DNA of 64,000 nt, from NCBI GenBank assembly GCA_025330725.1, contig JAIWND010000017.1, positions 372,001 through 436,000 of the forward strand, in the 5' to 3' direction. Origin of the DNA: Chlamydoabsidia padenii (Eukaryota > Mucoromycota > Mucoromycetes > Mucorales > Cunninghamellaceae). Positions 33,176 to 45,300 of the stretch are shown piece after piece. The stretch's first letter is position 1; each line of letters begins with the position of its first letter. Position numbers and translations under genes: made by a program. The notes below the pieces were generated by a model, which was not told where the DNA came from, made no database searches, and saw only the letters and a list, made by a program, of their open reading frames with translations.

Positions 33176-35962
33176 ATGCGGATCTATGTATTGGAGTCAT
33201 CCATCCTTAATGGTAAACTTGTAATACTATCATGGCTTTTCATAGGCCTTATCCATTTAATTCATGCAAACGGCGCCGTGGATTTAAATCCCGCCCATAT
33301 TTCAAATTCAATTCCCGGCACATCGCCCACACTGCATAAACGCTATACCAATGACGACGAAAACGATGACGAATATTTACAAGAAGAAGAAGAAGACGAC
33401 GAATACGAATACTATTACGATCAAGATGAAAATGAGGAAGTAAACCAAGTCAACGACAATCTTTTCACACAAGATCGTCCTCCTCCTCCTCCTCCTACCC
33501 AACGATTACAACCGCATAGCATTGCCACTCAATACACTACCGTCACCGGCAGTTGTATTCCAGCAGATACAGGACCTCAATATTATACACATTATAACAA
33601 TCTTCAACGTTATTTTCAAATGGGCATTTATGGTCCGACTAATCCTCAATGTAATAGCCCAATGGCTATTTGTGATCCAGATGAAGAATGGGCTCAAGTA
33701 GTAAGTGTTCCCCTGAAAATAATCCCAACTCCGACACTCATCTTTTTCTTCTTTTTTCAAAAAAAAAAAGCGTAATCATTGGACAGGTATCTTTTTCGGT
33801 AACTTCCATGTGGGTGGAGGAAATAGACAGGCCATGGGACCTTTGGCTATTCAAGGTGATTTTATCAGTGAAGATTATCAGATCATGCATGATTCGGACT
33901 GCCCTCCTTATCCCGATTTGGCCTCGACAGGTTTGGTGGTGGGTGGCAAAGTGACAGGTGATATTACTTTACCCCTTGGTGGTGCAGCCTATGTTCATGG
34001 TGATTCGGTTCGTACGGCAGGTACTGCATGTGGTATCCACCAAGGCAATAACCCATTGGTGGATTTCGATGCCTATTATACTTATTGGACCAGTTTATCA
34101 CAAGCCTTATCAGAAAAAATGCCAACCCATATCCTTGATGATAACAAGTACGTGCGCACTATTCTTAATTACCAACAACCAGACGATAATGCTATTCATG
34201 TGTTCACATTTAATACTTGTAATTGCTTCAAATGCGACTTGTGGCCCGGTTTGCTTTCTACCCCTGATCACATCTTTTCGGGTTATGATGCTTGGAATGG
34301 TCCTATGAGTGGTTATCCTACGGCTGGAACAATAGTATTTAATGTAAGTAATAGAATGGACTCGACAGAAAAGAAGAAAGAAAGAAAAAAAGGAAATAGA
34401 CTCAATGATTCTTTTCCTTTAGATCCCGGTGGATGATGGCACCACTTTTGCTATAGACACCTTACAGCCCAGCATCAATGCCGATTGTTGTCGTACCATC
34501 TATAACATTTACCCTGTTGATCCTGAAGGCAATTATCTTTCCAATGGACATATTACCGTCTTGAGAAACTGTGCGGAAACGATCCGAGGCATCATTTTAG
34601 CCCCGCAAGGTAAAACTCCGCTCATTCATGCAAAAAAACACCCCTGATTTTTTTTTTTTTTTTTCACTAGCCGATATTCTAGATGGGGAAACTGGAAGAT
34701 TTGCAGGATTGGTGATTGGTGATAACTATTCATGGGAAAACATGGAGGAAGGACCAGATTTAGGTGATTGGATTACTGGAGATTGTTCATGCACCGAATT
34801 TCGTGGATGTGTGCCACCACCTACACCAACACGGCCACCTTCCTATATAGTGACTACACCCCTGACAAATGGACCTCCACCACCTACGCCGAGAATACTG
34901 ACTCCACCTACGCCGAGAATACCAACTCCACCTGCGCTGACCGTACCTACCCCACGCCCACCCCCTTCACCTCCAGCGACTCAACCGAGATGCCCGAGCG
35001 TAACCACTACAACGACTACTGTTTCCAGTTGCACTACCACTATATCTAATTGTATCTCAATCGTCACACCCCCTGCTGCTGGTACTGTTACTTCCACGGC
35101 GACTGCGACCAATTGCCCGACCCCGATCAAGAGTACGGTCACTAGCCATCATGTCCACACTGTCACCGATAAAGCCATTACTCAGATGGTGGCAGTGACT
35201 CAACTAGTTACTATTCCTGGACCTCCTGGTACGCCTCGACTGATTACTATTCCAGGACCTCCTGGCACGCCTCGATTGATCCGTGTCCCTGGACCCCCAG
35301 GAACGACCGAGTATATACATATTGAAACTCAGCCGCCGATCTCTTATCTTACTGTGACCTCCACTGTCCATCACACCACCACGATCACACCCAAATGTGA
35401 AAGTCATGAAGAAACAGAAGAGGAGGAGGAAGATTGGGAGGAAGAAGAAAATGATAGCAATGACTGGGAAGAAGAAGAAGAAAATGAAGAAGAAGAAGAA
35501 GAGGAGGAAGAAAATGAAGAAGAAGAAGAGGAGGAGGAGGAGGAAAATGAAGAAGAGGAAGAAGAAGAAAATCACTGGAAGAAGAAGAAACATCAATGCG
35601 AATGCAAATGCGAACATCAAGACAAGAAGCATAAAAAATGGTGGTGGAAGAAGAAGAAGTACCATAAGGATGAAGACGAGGAGGATGAAGACGAAGATGA
35701 TGAAGGTGATGATAACGATTATAACGACGACGATGATGATGATGATGATAACGACAACGATGATGATGATGATAACGACGACGATGATGATGATAACGAC
35801 GAAGACGACAATGATTGGGAGAAGAAGAAAAAGTATCATCACAAGAAACACAAGGATCACGACAAAGACTACCATTGGAAGAAAAAGAAGAAAGAACATG
35901 GTCAAGAAAACAAGGACAACCGACAGTGGCTCGATAAAAGTGAGGATGATTGGTCTTCATGA
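33176..35962 (+). CDS. Secreted choice-of-anchor A protein with collagen-like repeats and polyampholyte tail
   Basis: Four exons (33176-33700, 33771-34343, 34423-34609, 34671-35962) join to 858 residues. An N-terminal hydrophobic signal (LVILSWLFIGLIHLIHA) is followed by an acidic Asp/Glu/Tyr stretch and a poly-Pro run. Then comes a domain with GIFFGNFHVGGGNRQAMGPLA and LVVGGKVTGDI, the pattern of choice-of-anchor A domains, known from bacterial and fungal surface proteins. After this lie a Thr/Pro-rich stalk, three collagen-like blocks (IPGPPGTPRLI, IPGPPGTPRLI, VPGPPGTTEYI), and a last 190 residues of alternating poly-Glu/Asp and poly-Lys/His blocks punctuated by Trp, with a small CECKCEH cysteine knot-like stretch. 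Cell-surface or spore-coat role is inferred. Function unknown. Confidence 0.8.
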
Positions 35963-36462
35963 ATCCAAGCAAGAAAAGAAATAAACGAGGTCAAGGAGAA
36001 ATAACGTGTATGTAGAATAGAGGACATTCTTCAAACTACTTTTTTTTATCTTTTTCCTTATCTTAAACAATAAAACTACAATCACATACCCCCCCTTTTT
36101 TTTTTTTTCAAAAACCAACTCGGGCTAACGCACTATGTAATACGTCCCGAAAGTAGCAACCGATGATCGAATAAACATACCCCTTCTCAAGTAAAAAAAA
36201 AAAAAAAAAAAAAGATTGTGTTACCCTATTTATTTCCGATACGATTCTATTGGTTCATACAAGGTTTCCCGTTCCCAATTGGCATGAACTACCAAAACTC
36301 CTCATCATTTCAAATTCCGGCCTGCGACCATACTAAATCTGGGGGGGACGGGATACAAAGCTAAGAAAAAAATATTCTAGTTCATAAAAACGACAGAAAA
36401 AAGAAAAAAGTTTAATTGCTTCTTCTTCTCTTTCTTTCTCTAATGATTCGTTAATACATACC
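35963..36462. other. Intergenic with ThrE-like promoter
   Basis: AATAAA at 36067-36072 serves the upstream gene. A run of 22 A (36191-36212) and an ATTTCAAATTCCGGCC motif copy (36307-36322) lie 140-270 bp upstream of the next start codon. Confidence 0.5.
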
Positions 36463-37256
36463 ATGACTGATAACAACAAACCAAATGGACAAGTTACACC
36501 CAAATTAACACTTCAACGACCTTCGATATCAACATCGCATTCCTGGCCACGATTACCAGCTATGGCTTTGACAGTTTCTTCACCACAAGACCAGGGGTTC
36601 GATGAAGTTGAAGAAGATCAGTACAATAATAACAGTAACGGTCTTTTACAACCTACAACATATGGACGACACCCTTTGGCGACTCGTGATAACTATTATC
36701 AAGATGATCAATCCAGCATGGCCTCTCAAGATATCCGAACCGTGGATGGGGATTCTGAATCTTCTGAATCTTTTGATGATGATGATGACGACATTAAAGA
36801 AAAGGATGCAGAACAACAACAACCAAAGTCACCAACCACTCATTCCGCCGATACTTTGGTGGAAGCTGCCATGGTGCAAGCCCAAGATCGCCACGTCCGA
36901 TTTCAAGATCATGTTGCTGCCTCTGCTGCCTTGGTACAACAAATGCTTGGAAACCCACCTCCAAATCCTGATTCTGTGACTGTAGAATCTACTAATCCAC
37001 TCCAACCAACCATCAGTGTAGAAAGTACCAGTAGTCGCCATCGTCGTCCTTCCTTGTTTTATGCACTACAACAGCAGCAGCAACACAGGAATGATCTTAC
37101 TGATTCTTTGGAGGATCTAACGACTAGTGGTGGGGAACCTGCAGCATCTGGAAGTGTTTTGGCGTCTTTGATGAAACTGGATGCTCAACGTCGACAACGT
37201 CATGATGAATATATGTTGAACAAGGAAAATAAAAAGAAACCTTCGGCATCGAAAAA

Positions 37257-37303
<47 letters not shown>

Positions 37304-39104
37304 TTTTGTTATAGCGTAATATCTATGATATTAACTCGCTGTTCTTTTTTTTTTTTTTGTAACCAACTATTATGAAATAGGAAAAGAAGACCAAGAAGAA
37401 ATCAAGCAATAAGAAACGTAGTAACAAGAACCAATCCACTCGACCGGCCTCACTGGACTTGAAATCCTTGGACAACAAATTGACCTCGATCGAAGACGAC
37501 AACAAATCTATCCGGCCCAAGATGAATCGACCTGTCAGTTGGCTCTCGACCATGTCCACCAGCAATCATGTGGTACCTCGACTGGACAAACTTAACAAGG
37601 CCAAGACCGCCACCTTATCTCGGCGATCCAGTCTCGACAGTCTATGCACCACGGCGTCACAGTTCGAACCCATCACGCTGGAAGACCGGGTGCGCATCAC
37701 ATTCGAGATCGCCAACATCTTACAAAAGCAAGACTTTCTCAAAAAGCTCGCCAAGGCTCTCATGCTCTATGGGTGCCCTGCTCATCGTTTGGAACATGCC
37801 ATGCGGCAGGTCTCGGCTACACTAGGCGTCGACGCCGAATACATTTATTTGCCCAATGTCATGCTCATGTCCTTTTTTGACGCCACCACCCACACGACGG
37901 AAACACATTTTATTCGACAGACACAAGCTTTTGATATGGATAAATTGTCGGAAATCTATCGTTTGGAAAAACTCGTGTCTCATGGTGAAGTATCGGTGGA
38001 TGAAGCCTTGTCTTTTATTGATCAAGTGTCGTCTAAACCACCTCTTTATCCGGTTTGGCTTAATCCTTGGATTTATGCACTTTGCTCTTTCTCTGGTTGT
38101 GTCATGTTTTTTGGTGGTCGATGGAAAGAAGGTGGAGTGGCGGCTGCGCTTGCAAGTAAGTCCCCCCCCCCCAAAAAAAAAAAGATCAAGCTAATCTTCT
38201 TCTTTTTCTAGTGGTTTTTGCTGGGTATGAAGTGATATCAGGTCGAATCCAAAGTTTCCAACCAATCTGGGAAATCACTGTTTGTATAATCATCGGTATC
38301 GTCTCACAAGGTCTGGTAAAGTATGATTTCTGCTTTACCCCAGTGGCATTCTCGGCGTTTATAGTGGTGCTTCCAGGCTATGGCATGGCGATCGCAATTC
38401 AGGAACTGGTATCTCGACAATTGGTCAGTGGTGTGGTGCGAATGGTGTATGCGATCATCTACTCCTTCTTACTCGGGTATGGTGTCTCGATGGGTAGTGA
38501 ATTGTATCAGACGGGGGACTCTACACCGTATGCAGCCAGCGATCATTGCAAATACGCAGCCTCCTCCACCATGCCCATGGCATCCGAATCCCAATGGTTT
38601 AACTTTCTCACCGTCCCACTGTTTGCTCTCGGCTATTGTCTCTATGTCCGCGCCAAACCACATCGATGGCCGACCATGACGATCGTTGCTGCTATGGGGT
38701 TTGTTGTCAATTACTGTCTCAATAGATGGGCTCATGCGCCTTCTCAAGTCCTTCAAGTGGCTCCTTCTTTTGTTTTGGGTATGCTTGGTAATCTCTTGAC
38801 GAAATTCACTGGTAAAATGTCTTTTGATGCCGTTCTTCTCGGGGTAAGTGTTTGTGGATGGATGTGATATAGGATTGGGATACTCATTTTCCTCTTTTAG
38901 ATCTTTTATCAATTACCGAGTAGTTTGGGGGTCAAGGCGGCGTTGGGGTTGTTTGGAAATTCATCAAGTGAAGTAGGAACTCAAGGGGCTGGTTTTGCTT
39001 TAGCTATGATTGAATCATCTATTGGGATCACCGTTGGTTTATTCTTGGCTACTCTGATTGTCTATCCTCGCGGCACACAACATACACCCCTGATGACCTT
39101 TTAG
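36463..39104 (+). CDS. ThrE/PRM10-like membrane transporter
   Basis: Four exons (36463-37257, 37381-38155, 38212-38843, 38901-39104) join to 801 residues. The first 350 or so residues are disordered and rich in Ser, Gln and Asp; then LMLYGCPAHRLEHAM and YIYLPNVMLMSFFD begin the ThrE (DUF1212) domain, followed by about ten membrane helices (for example ALCSFSGCVMFFGGRW, VVLPGYGMAIAIQELVSR) and a ThrE_2-like second half (GFALAMIESSIGITVGLFLA). The yeast relative is pheromone-regulated Prm10; the bacterial relative exports threonine and serine. The first intron begins with 42 A residues straight after GT, so its donor sits on the edge of a K-rich coding stretch (KKVKKK) and may be hard to read. 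Substrate unknown. Confidence 0.85.
37260..37301. repeat. 42-base poly(A) tract in the first intron of the ThrE-like gene
   Basis: Starts two bases after the exon end at 37257 (GT then A x 42). Its length may be unreliable because of slippage in sequencing or assembly. Confidence 0.9.
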
Positions 39105-42012
39105 GCTACTTTTTTTATATATATATATACTGGGTACTACATCAGCTTTATACCTTAACCTTTACCCTTTACTTTGATTACTTATTTGTATGCTCTTTTG
39201 TTTCGAATATGATTTATCTAATAAAAAAATATATTGTTATTATAAAATATGGATATGCAGGTAGACGATCTAACCAAATGTGATATAGGGTTGCTATTGA
39301 CTTTGTAATAAAGATAAACAATATATGTATGAACACTGGATTCATGTGAACGTATTCAGCGGGTAAAAGTGACAGAGTGATTATTTTAGTGGGATTCGTA
39401 ATGGTTTCAGGAAAGAAAGAAAAAATGCGCATACAGATGGACCACAGGAACTGATCATTAGAAATCTAATATAGCATGTATGGGGTGTAAACTTTCAAAC
39501 TAATTAGGGAAGGGTATATACAGCATTGGTCCACATTGAGGAGCAAGGGGTACTTTTATGTAGGTGGAGCTCGTTACCAAAAGTGGATTCTCCAATTCAT
39601 GCATCTATTCAAATCCCGATTTCTTTGTCTGCGTTTAGGTCCTCTTTTTTGTCCTAAATCTTGTGGTTGTTTGTTCCTGATAGCAAATGTATGCTTATCA
39701 ATCAATACCAAGTTCATATGATTGAACAAGATCTAGATATTTGTTGGGGGACATTTTGTTCTGGATACCAAGTCTGGTAAACTTGATTCTCTGTGTGACA
39801 TCTGCATGATTCATGCATTCTGTAATATGACTGAATTTCAGAAAAAACATAGTTGATATCATTCGCCTGCAAATAGTTTGAAGATTTATCTTTATCTCGC
39901 TTCAAGGGCTATCAGTGGGAAATCATATCGTGCTCGATCGACGTTAGAGCTATTCATCATGATTTGGAAACAAACTAGTAAAGTATTGTTTGTATGATAC
40001 AATTACTAAGAATTTAAAGCACAACCGATAAGAACAGTATCGTCATAGTCCGCGATTGATTAGCGCCATCATAATGTTTTTTAACTTTTTGATAGCTTTG
40101 AAATGAGACAATTTATGCGAAACGATTGTCGGGGTTTGAGCAAAATAGTCGAATCCCGCCTCGCCTTCAAGTTTTGAAGATGAATCTAATCCATTCATTG
40201 CGAAACATCAGTATTCTAGACAGTCTTGCGTTTCAAGATCTCATTGATTTTTTTTTTTTTTGACACCCATTGCTGAAGAAGGGTACGATAATAAAACAAA
40301 TATTGAATGCCTTTCATTTTAGTTCTTTAGGTTATCACAAAAAAAAAGTAAGCCTTTCGTTACTTTTCAGTGGAATAGCAGCATTACTACACATGGATGT
40401 TATCATGGCCAATTAGTATTTTATTAAGGTATTGCTTAGTATGACATTACTATAGTACTACAAAGATAAAGAGCTATAACTAGTAGGGAGAGGGGGAAGA
40501 TATTGAGAAGTGGCGTCCAATGTGTTGAATGTAAGTAGGAATCCAACGAGAGATACAAGAAGTACCATGGTACAAAGTACTTATATTGCTAAAGAGATGG
40601 ATACAGACAAGTGTTGCAAGGATGTCCAGCATTACCTACATATACCAAGTCATTCTTTAAAAATAAAAATAAAAAGACGAAAAGAAGGGAGATGAGAAGC
40701 TTAGTTTGAATCTATTTACATCCCACCCACTTGGTATATATTAGTTTCCCTTTTACTTGACTACGGTAGTGTGTGCTCCAATGGCAGCAGTTGAATCATT
40801 GAAAAAAAAAAGTGAAAGAGAAGAGAGGGGACTGAAATTCTTTTTTAAATGAAATTCCCCCTGTCGGGATTTGAAACATCACTACAAATTATTATGTCTT
40901 CCTTATCTCTTTTTCCTCTCTTTCACTTTCTTCTCAATTCCCATCTAACTTTTGAATGCTTGCGTAAGTACCTCTTCCCCTCTCCCACAAAACAAAAGAA
41001 CCAATTTTTTTATAATCTTGCTTGTACTAACCAACCCCACTCTCTTTTTGTTATTCACTATGTTGTTGTCTACATTTTTTTTGGACAACAAGATCTTTAT
41101 CGTCCTTTCCTTTGACTTTATGAATTAAACTCCTGGTAAAAAGATACTCTACTCTTTCAGACTACGTTGTTTTATCTTCTTTTGCTGTATAGGTTGTTGT
41201 TTATCTGGTATCGGTACTTTGGATTGAAGGTAGGCAAAAAGAAGAAAGAAAAGGACTATGTTTGTTATGGTGGGGTATACTAATTGACCTATATTTTTAA
41301 TAGTTTCCGCTGGTTTCTTCTAATTGCCCCCCAAGATATATGGTATTCAATCAACATGCTCATTCAACCTTTTGGCATTTGATAGAATCCTTTACAATAC
41401 TATTGTGGGTGGCTACTGAATCATTAATTAGGGATCTAGCTGCATAATGGACGATACACGTCGTGCCTAATTGATGATCAGTACAGTGCAGGTGAAAGAC
41501 TTTGTCGCTTGCTGATTGCCATTGCTACCATTAATCAACTAATCATTCTGTCCTTTTTTTTTTTTTTTTTTAGATGGTGACACCCCTTTTTTTTTTCATT
41601 AACGACAGCATTCAAGCTCTTTGGTTATGCTCCTCAAATCTAATGAACAACCCGTCGATGATAATGACCTTGCCGTATGATACTGTCGCTGTTTGATGGC
41701 TGATGGTGATAATTACAATTACACGATATGTTTATACTGTAAATTAGCAATAGCATAGTATAAACCCTTATTTATAATCGACCACTAAATAAATGATTTG
41801 TTTTGAAAACTACTTTTTTTTTTTACTATCAACTGCCCGATAAATCATCACCCAATACATACAGATTGTGTTCAAAACTTGATGTTGTATTTAGTGGATC
41901 AATATGGATGATTTGCATGTAAATGACGTCAGAATTAACCAATCAGATTGTGTCGGAGTTGCAAACATAAGAGGTGCTTTATATAGGACATACCGATCTC
42001 TCTTTCATCGGA
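39105..42012. other. Long gene-poor region
   Basis: About 2.9 kb with no convincing gene. Motif copies occur at 39606-39620 (TATTCAAATCCCGAT), 40126-40160 (TTGTCGGGGTTTGAGC, then GTCGAATCCCGCC on the opposite strand) and 40861-40880. The segment 40700-41340 looks gene-like in texture (TATA-like TTGGTATATATT, pyrimidine-rich leader, GTAAGT near 40965, TTTTAATAG near 41299), but no frame joins into a recognisable protein. Confidence 0.45.
40861..40880. promoter_or_regulatory. Dispersed-motif copy, clean example
   Basis: CTGTCGGGATTTGAAACATC, one of the best matches to the dispersed motif, upstream of the pyrimidine-rich gene-like stretch at 40900-41150. Confidence 0.4.
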
Positions 42013-42086
42013 GCTCGCTTAGCTCAGTTGGTTAGAGCGTGGTGCTAATAACGCCAAGGTCACAGGTTCGACCCCTGTAGTGAGCA
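42013..42086 (+). tRNA. tRNA-Ile (anticodon AAU)
   Basis: The sequence folds as a cloverleaf without an intron. Acceptor GCTCGCT pairs with AGTGAGC (one G-T), the D arm is GCTC...GAGC, the anticodon stem TGGTG/CGCCA holds loop CTAATAA with anticodon AAT, and the T arm ACAGG-TTCGACC-CCTGT contains the B box. Position 42086 is the A discriminator. A run of six T (42089-42094) right after it is a Pol III terminator. A Ty3/gypsy element starts 42 bp beyond the 3' end. Confidence 0.95.
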
Positions 42087-42128
42087 TATTTTTTGTCCGA
42101 CAATCTGTCGGAGTTGGAATTGTCGTTG

Positions 42129-42386
42129 TGTCGTTTGAACTATAAGACGAGTATTCCTTTTTTATATCAGGTGAAGAATAATGTTTTTATTAAAAGTGAA
42201 GTCTACATATATATATACTATTCTATTATCGGAGTCTATGGCTGAATTGGTTATATCGAAGCATCTAGATGTTAAAAGATTTATCGAGAGAGAAAGAAGA
42301 GAAAGAAGAGAAAGGAGAAAGAGACAAAAAGAAATTTCCAGATTGATATCTAATTTTCCAGAGAAAATCACTTTTTATCTCCGACA
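42129..42386 (-). repeat. 3' LTR of the Ty3/gypsy element
   Basis: 258 bp, TGTCG...CGACA ends, one mismatch to the other LTR. It contains a (GA)-rich stretch and a TATATATATA segment that could be promoter material. Confidence 0.93.
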
Positions 42387-45300
42387 TCATTCCCCACGGG
42401 GAGAAGAATCGACCACGATTCTTGTAGCCGTCAAATCACCAGGTTGAGGAAATAAAGCACGAGTGTGAGCAGGGTGATACCAGGAAGATTCTATCGTATC
42501 CTTGGGAATAGCCAATTTGAGTCTATCTGTGTGTACCCAAGAGTTGTAGGGTTTGCCGCCGTCCAATGCCTTGAGTGAGTAAATGTCATTGTCGAGGTTT
42601 CGTCTGTCTATCTTGTAGGGACCAAACCAACGAGGTTCCAGACCAAGAGGATTCTCGTGTCGTACTAAAACAAAATCGCCTATTTCGAACCGTTGTGATT
42701 TAACCTGATCGTCCCAGCGTTGCTTGTCTGCTGCCTGTTCCTTTTCCATAAGTTCCTTCGCCTGTTGTCGCCTGTGTTGAAGTTTCAGTAGTCGAGGTGT
42801 CGAGGCATTTACCAGCTCGTCCATCGTTGTTTCGTCTTGCTGTCGTTCAGGAATTAAATTTGGCCAAAATTCGTCCGGAGGTTGTCGAGGGTGTACACCA
42901 TAAACCAAATAGAAAGGGCTTGTTTTTGTCGTTCTGTGATATCGTGTTCTACAAGACCACTCTACCCGGGGTAAGTATTTATCCCATTCGTATATATTAC
43001 CTTGTACATATTTGCGCAACATAGATTTGATAATACCATTGAGACGTTCTACCTTGCCATTAGTCCGAGGGTGAAAAGCCGAAGTACACGAGTGATGGGT
43101 TTTCATGAGAGATACATAGTTTGCCATAATCTTGGACATAAAGTTTGCACCACGGTCAGTCAAGATTTCGTCGGGACAGCCGAATCGCAGAGTGATTTCT
43201 TCATAGATAAACTTGGCAATGTTCGCGCCAGTAGCTTCGGGTAAGGCACGAAGAATCGGCCAGTTAGTAGAGTAATCGACTGCCACCAGTAACCACTTGT
43301 TGCCTTTTGCTGTCTGAGGGAGTTCACCAATAAAATCCAGATGCCACCGAGAGAAAGGAGCAGGAACCGGCAGGGGTTTCATCGGAGCACCATGTCTTGA
43401 TCGTTGCTGAGGGCCGTTGATTTGACATTCCCGGCATTGCTTGAGCCAGTTCATTACATCAGTTTCCATGGATTGCCAGTACATTCTTGATTTGAGATGA
43501 GACAATACCGTAGCGGCACCAAGATGACCAAGATCGTCGTGGTACTTTTGCAACCAGTTGGCACGATCTGAATAGGTAATAAAAGGCACGAGCTTAATCT
43601 GTTCATCTGTTTTTACTTTTTTCATAACTATACCGTCTTCCACCACGTAATCCTGTTTGTGCTTGTTGAGATTATCCTTGGCATCGCTAGGTACTGTTTC
43701 TTGATCGCAGAGATAGTAAACTGGCCAATCAGACGGATGATTGAGTTGAGGAGCCACTTGTTTATCGTCCATTGCATACAATAAGTCAGGTTGCATATCC
43801 ACAGTAGAGTTATCACCAGAAGAGTCGTATCTTGCCACCACACGAGAAAGAGCATCAGGTACCACATGTTGAGATCCAGGTTTGTATTCAATAGTAGGGT
43901 CGTACAATTCGATTTCGTTCATCCACCTCGTCAATCTTGGAGTGGGCGTCATCTGAGTTCGTAAATACTTAAGCGGGTTATGGTCCGTGCGCACCACAAA
44001 AGGTCTGCCATCCACAAAACATCGCCAGGTTCGTAAAGCATGAAGGATTGCCAACAATTCGCGTTCTTGCACCGGGTACTTAGTTTCTGCTGCTGATAGT
44101 TTCTTCGACTCGAATGCCACTGGGTGTAGTTTGCCGTCATCGTCGTATTGTTGTAGTACAGCACCAATTCCATAATCCGAAGCATCTGTGTCGATTACAA
44201 AAGAAGAGTCATCACGAGGCATCATCAACACCGGACTTGTTATCAACGCGTTCTTTAATTGGTCGAAAGCTTTTTGACAGTCAGGGGTCCAAGTTATTCC
44301 ACGCCGTTTGGGTCCAACACCTTTAGTCAAGTCCGATAATGGAGAAGCCACTGAAGAGAAATCTTTAACAAATCGTCGATAATGAGAAGCCAACCCAAGG
44401 AATTGACGCACCTCTTGCACGTTGTTAGGCACCGGCCAGTCTTGGATCACCTTTAACTTGTCATCCGAAGGGCGAATACCAGCTGCTGATACCTTAAATC
44501 CAACAAAAGTAACGGTATCCCGTAGAAATGTACATTTTTTCATATTAGCATATAATCTGGCCTTACGTAATTTATCGAGCACCAGTTGCACATGTCGTAA
44601 ATGTTCTTCCTTCGTTTTGCTGTAAATAAGTATGTCGTCCAAGTAAACCAGAGCATATTGATCCAGAGCATCTTCCAATATGTTGTTCATCAATCGTTGA
44701 AAGGTAGGGGGAGCATTGGTGAGCCCAAAAGGTAAAACCACAAATTCGAAAGATCCGTATCGAGTCGTAAACGCCGTCTTAGGTATATCGTCCTCATGTA
44801 TTCGTACTTGGTGATACCCACTTTTAAGGTCAATACTAGAGAAGTACCGGGCGCCAGAGAGTTGCTCCAAACATTCGTCGATTCTGGGTAACGGGTGTTT
44901 ATTGCGTCGAGTTACTTGGTTGAGAGCTCGGTAGTCGATACACATACGGAGGGACCCATCCTTCTTTCGTACAAACAGCACAGGTGCACCCCAAGGCGAT
45001 ACACTTGGCCGTATCAGTCGTAATTCCAGGAGTTCATCCAATTGTCGTTTCAGTTCTTTTAACTCCCGAGGAGACATCTTGTAAGGTGTCCGATGAACCG
45101 GTTGCGCATCACCAGTGTCGATTAGATGGGCCACACCACGATCCGGAGGTAAACCAGGTATTTTGTCTGTAAACACATCACTATATTCTTGAAGGAGAGG
45201 CTCAATTATGGAATCTGTCGGACCATTACCACCATCTGTCGTTAGTGTTAAACACCAGCAGTTGTCAATCTGGTTGTTGGTCAAGCTTCGGTCCAGTTGT

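Noticed and set aside
35204..35972. Long minus-strand frames rich in Ile/Val/Phe or His/Leu opposite the charged tail
   Set aside because: They are the complement of GAA/GAT/AAG repeats in the real plus-strand gene; composition alone explains them.
42181..42447. Arg/Glu-rich frame in the LTR, repeated at 46927
   Set aside because: It is read from the GA-rich part of both LTRs and crosses the LTR end; not a gene.
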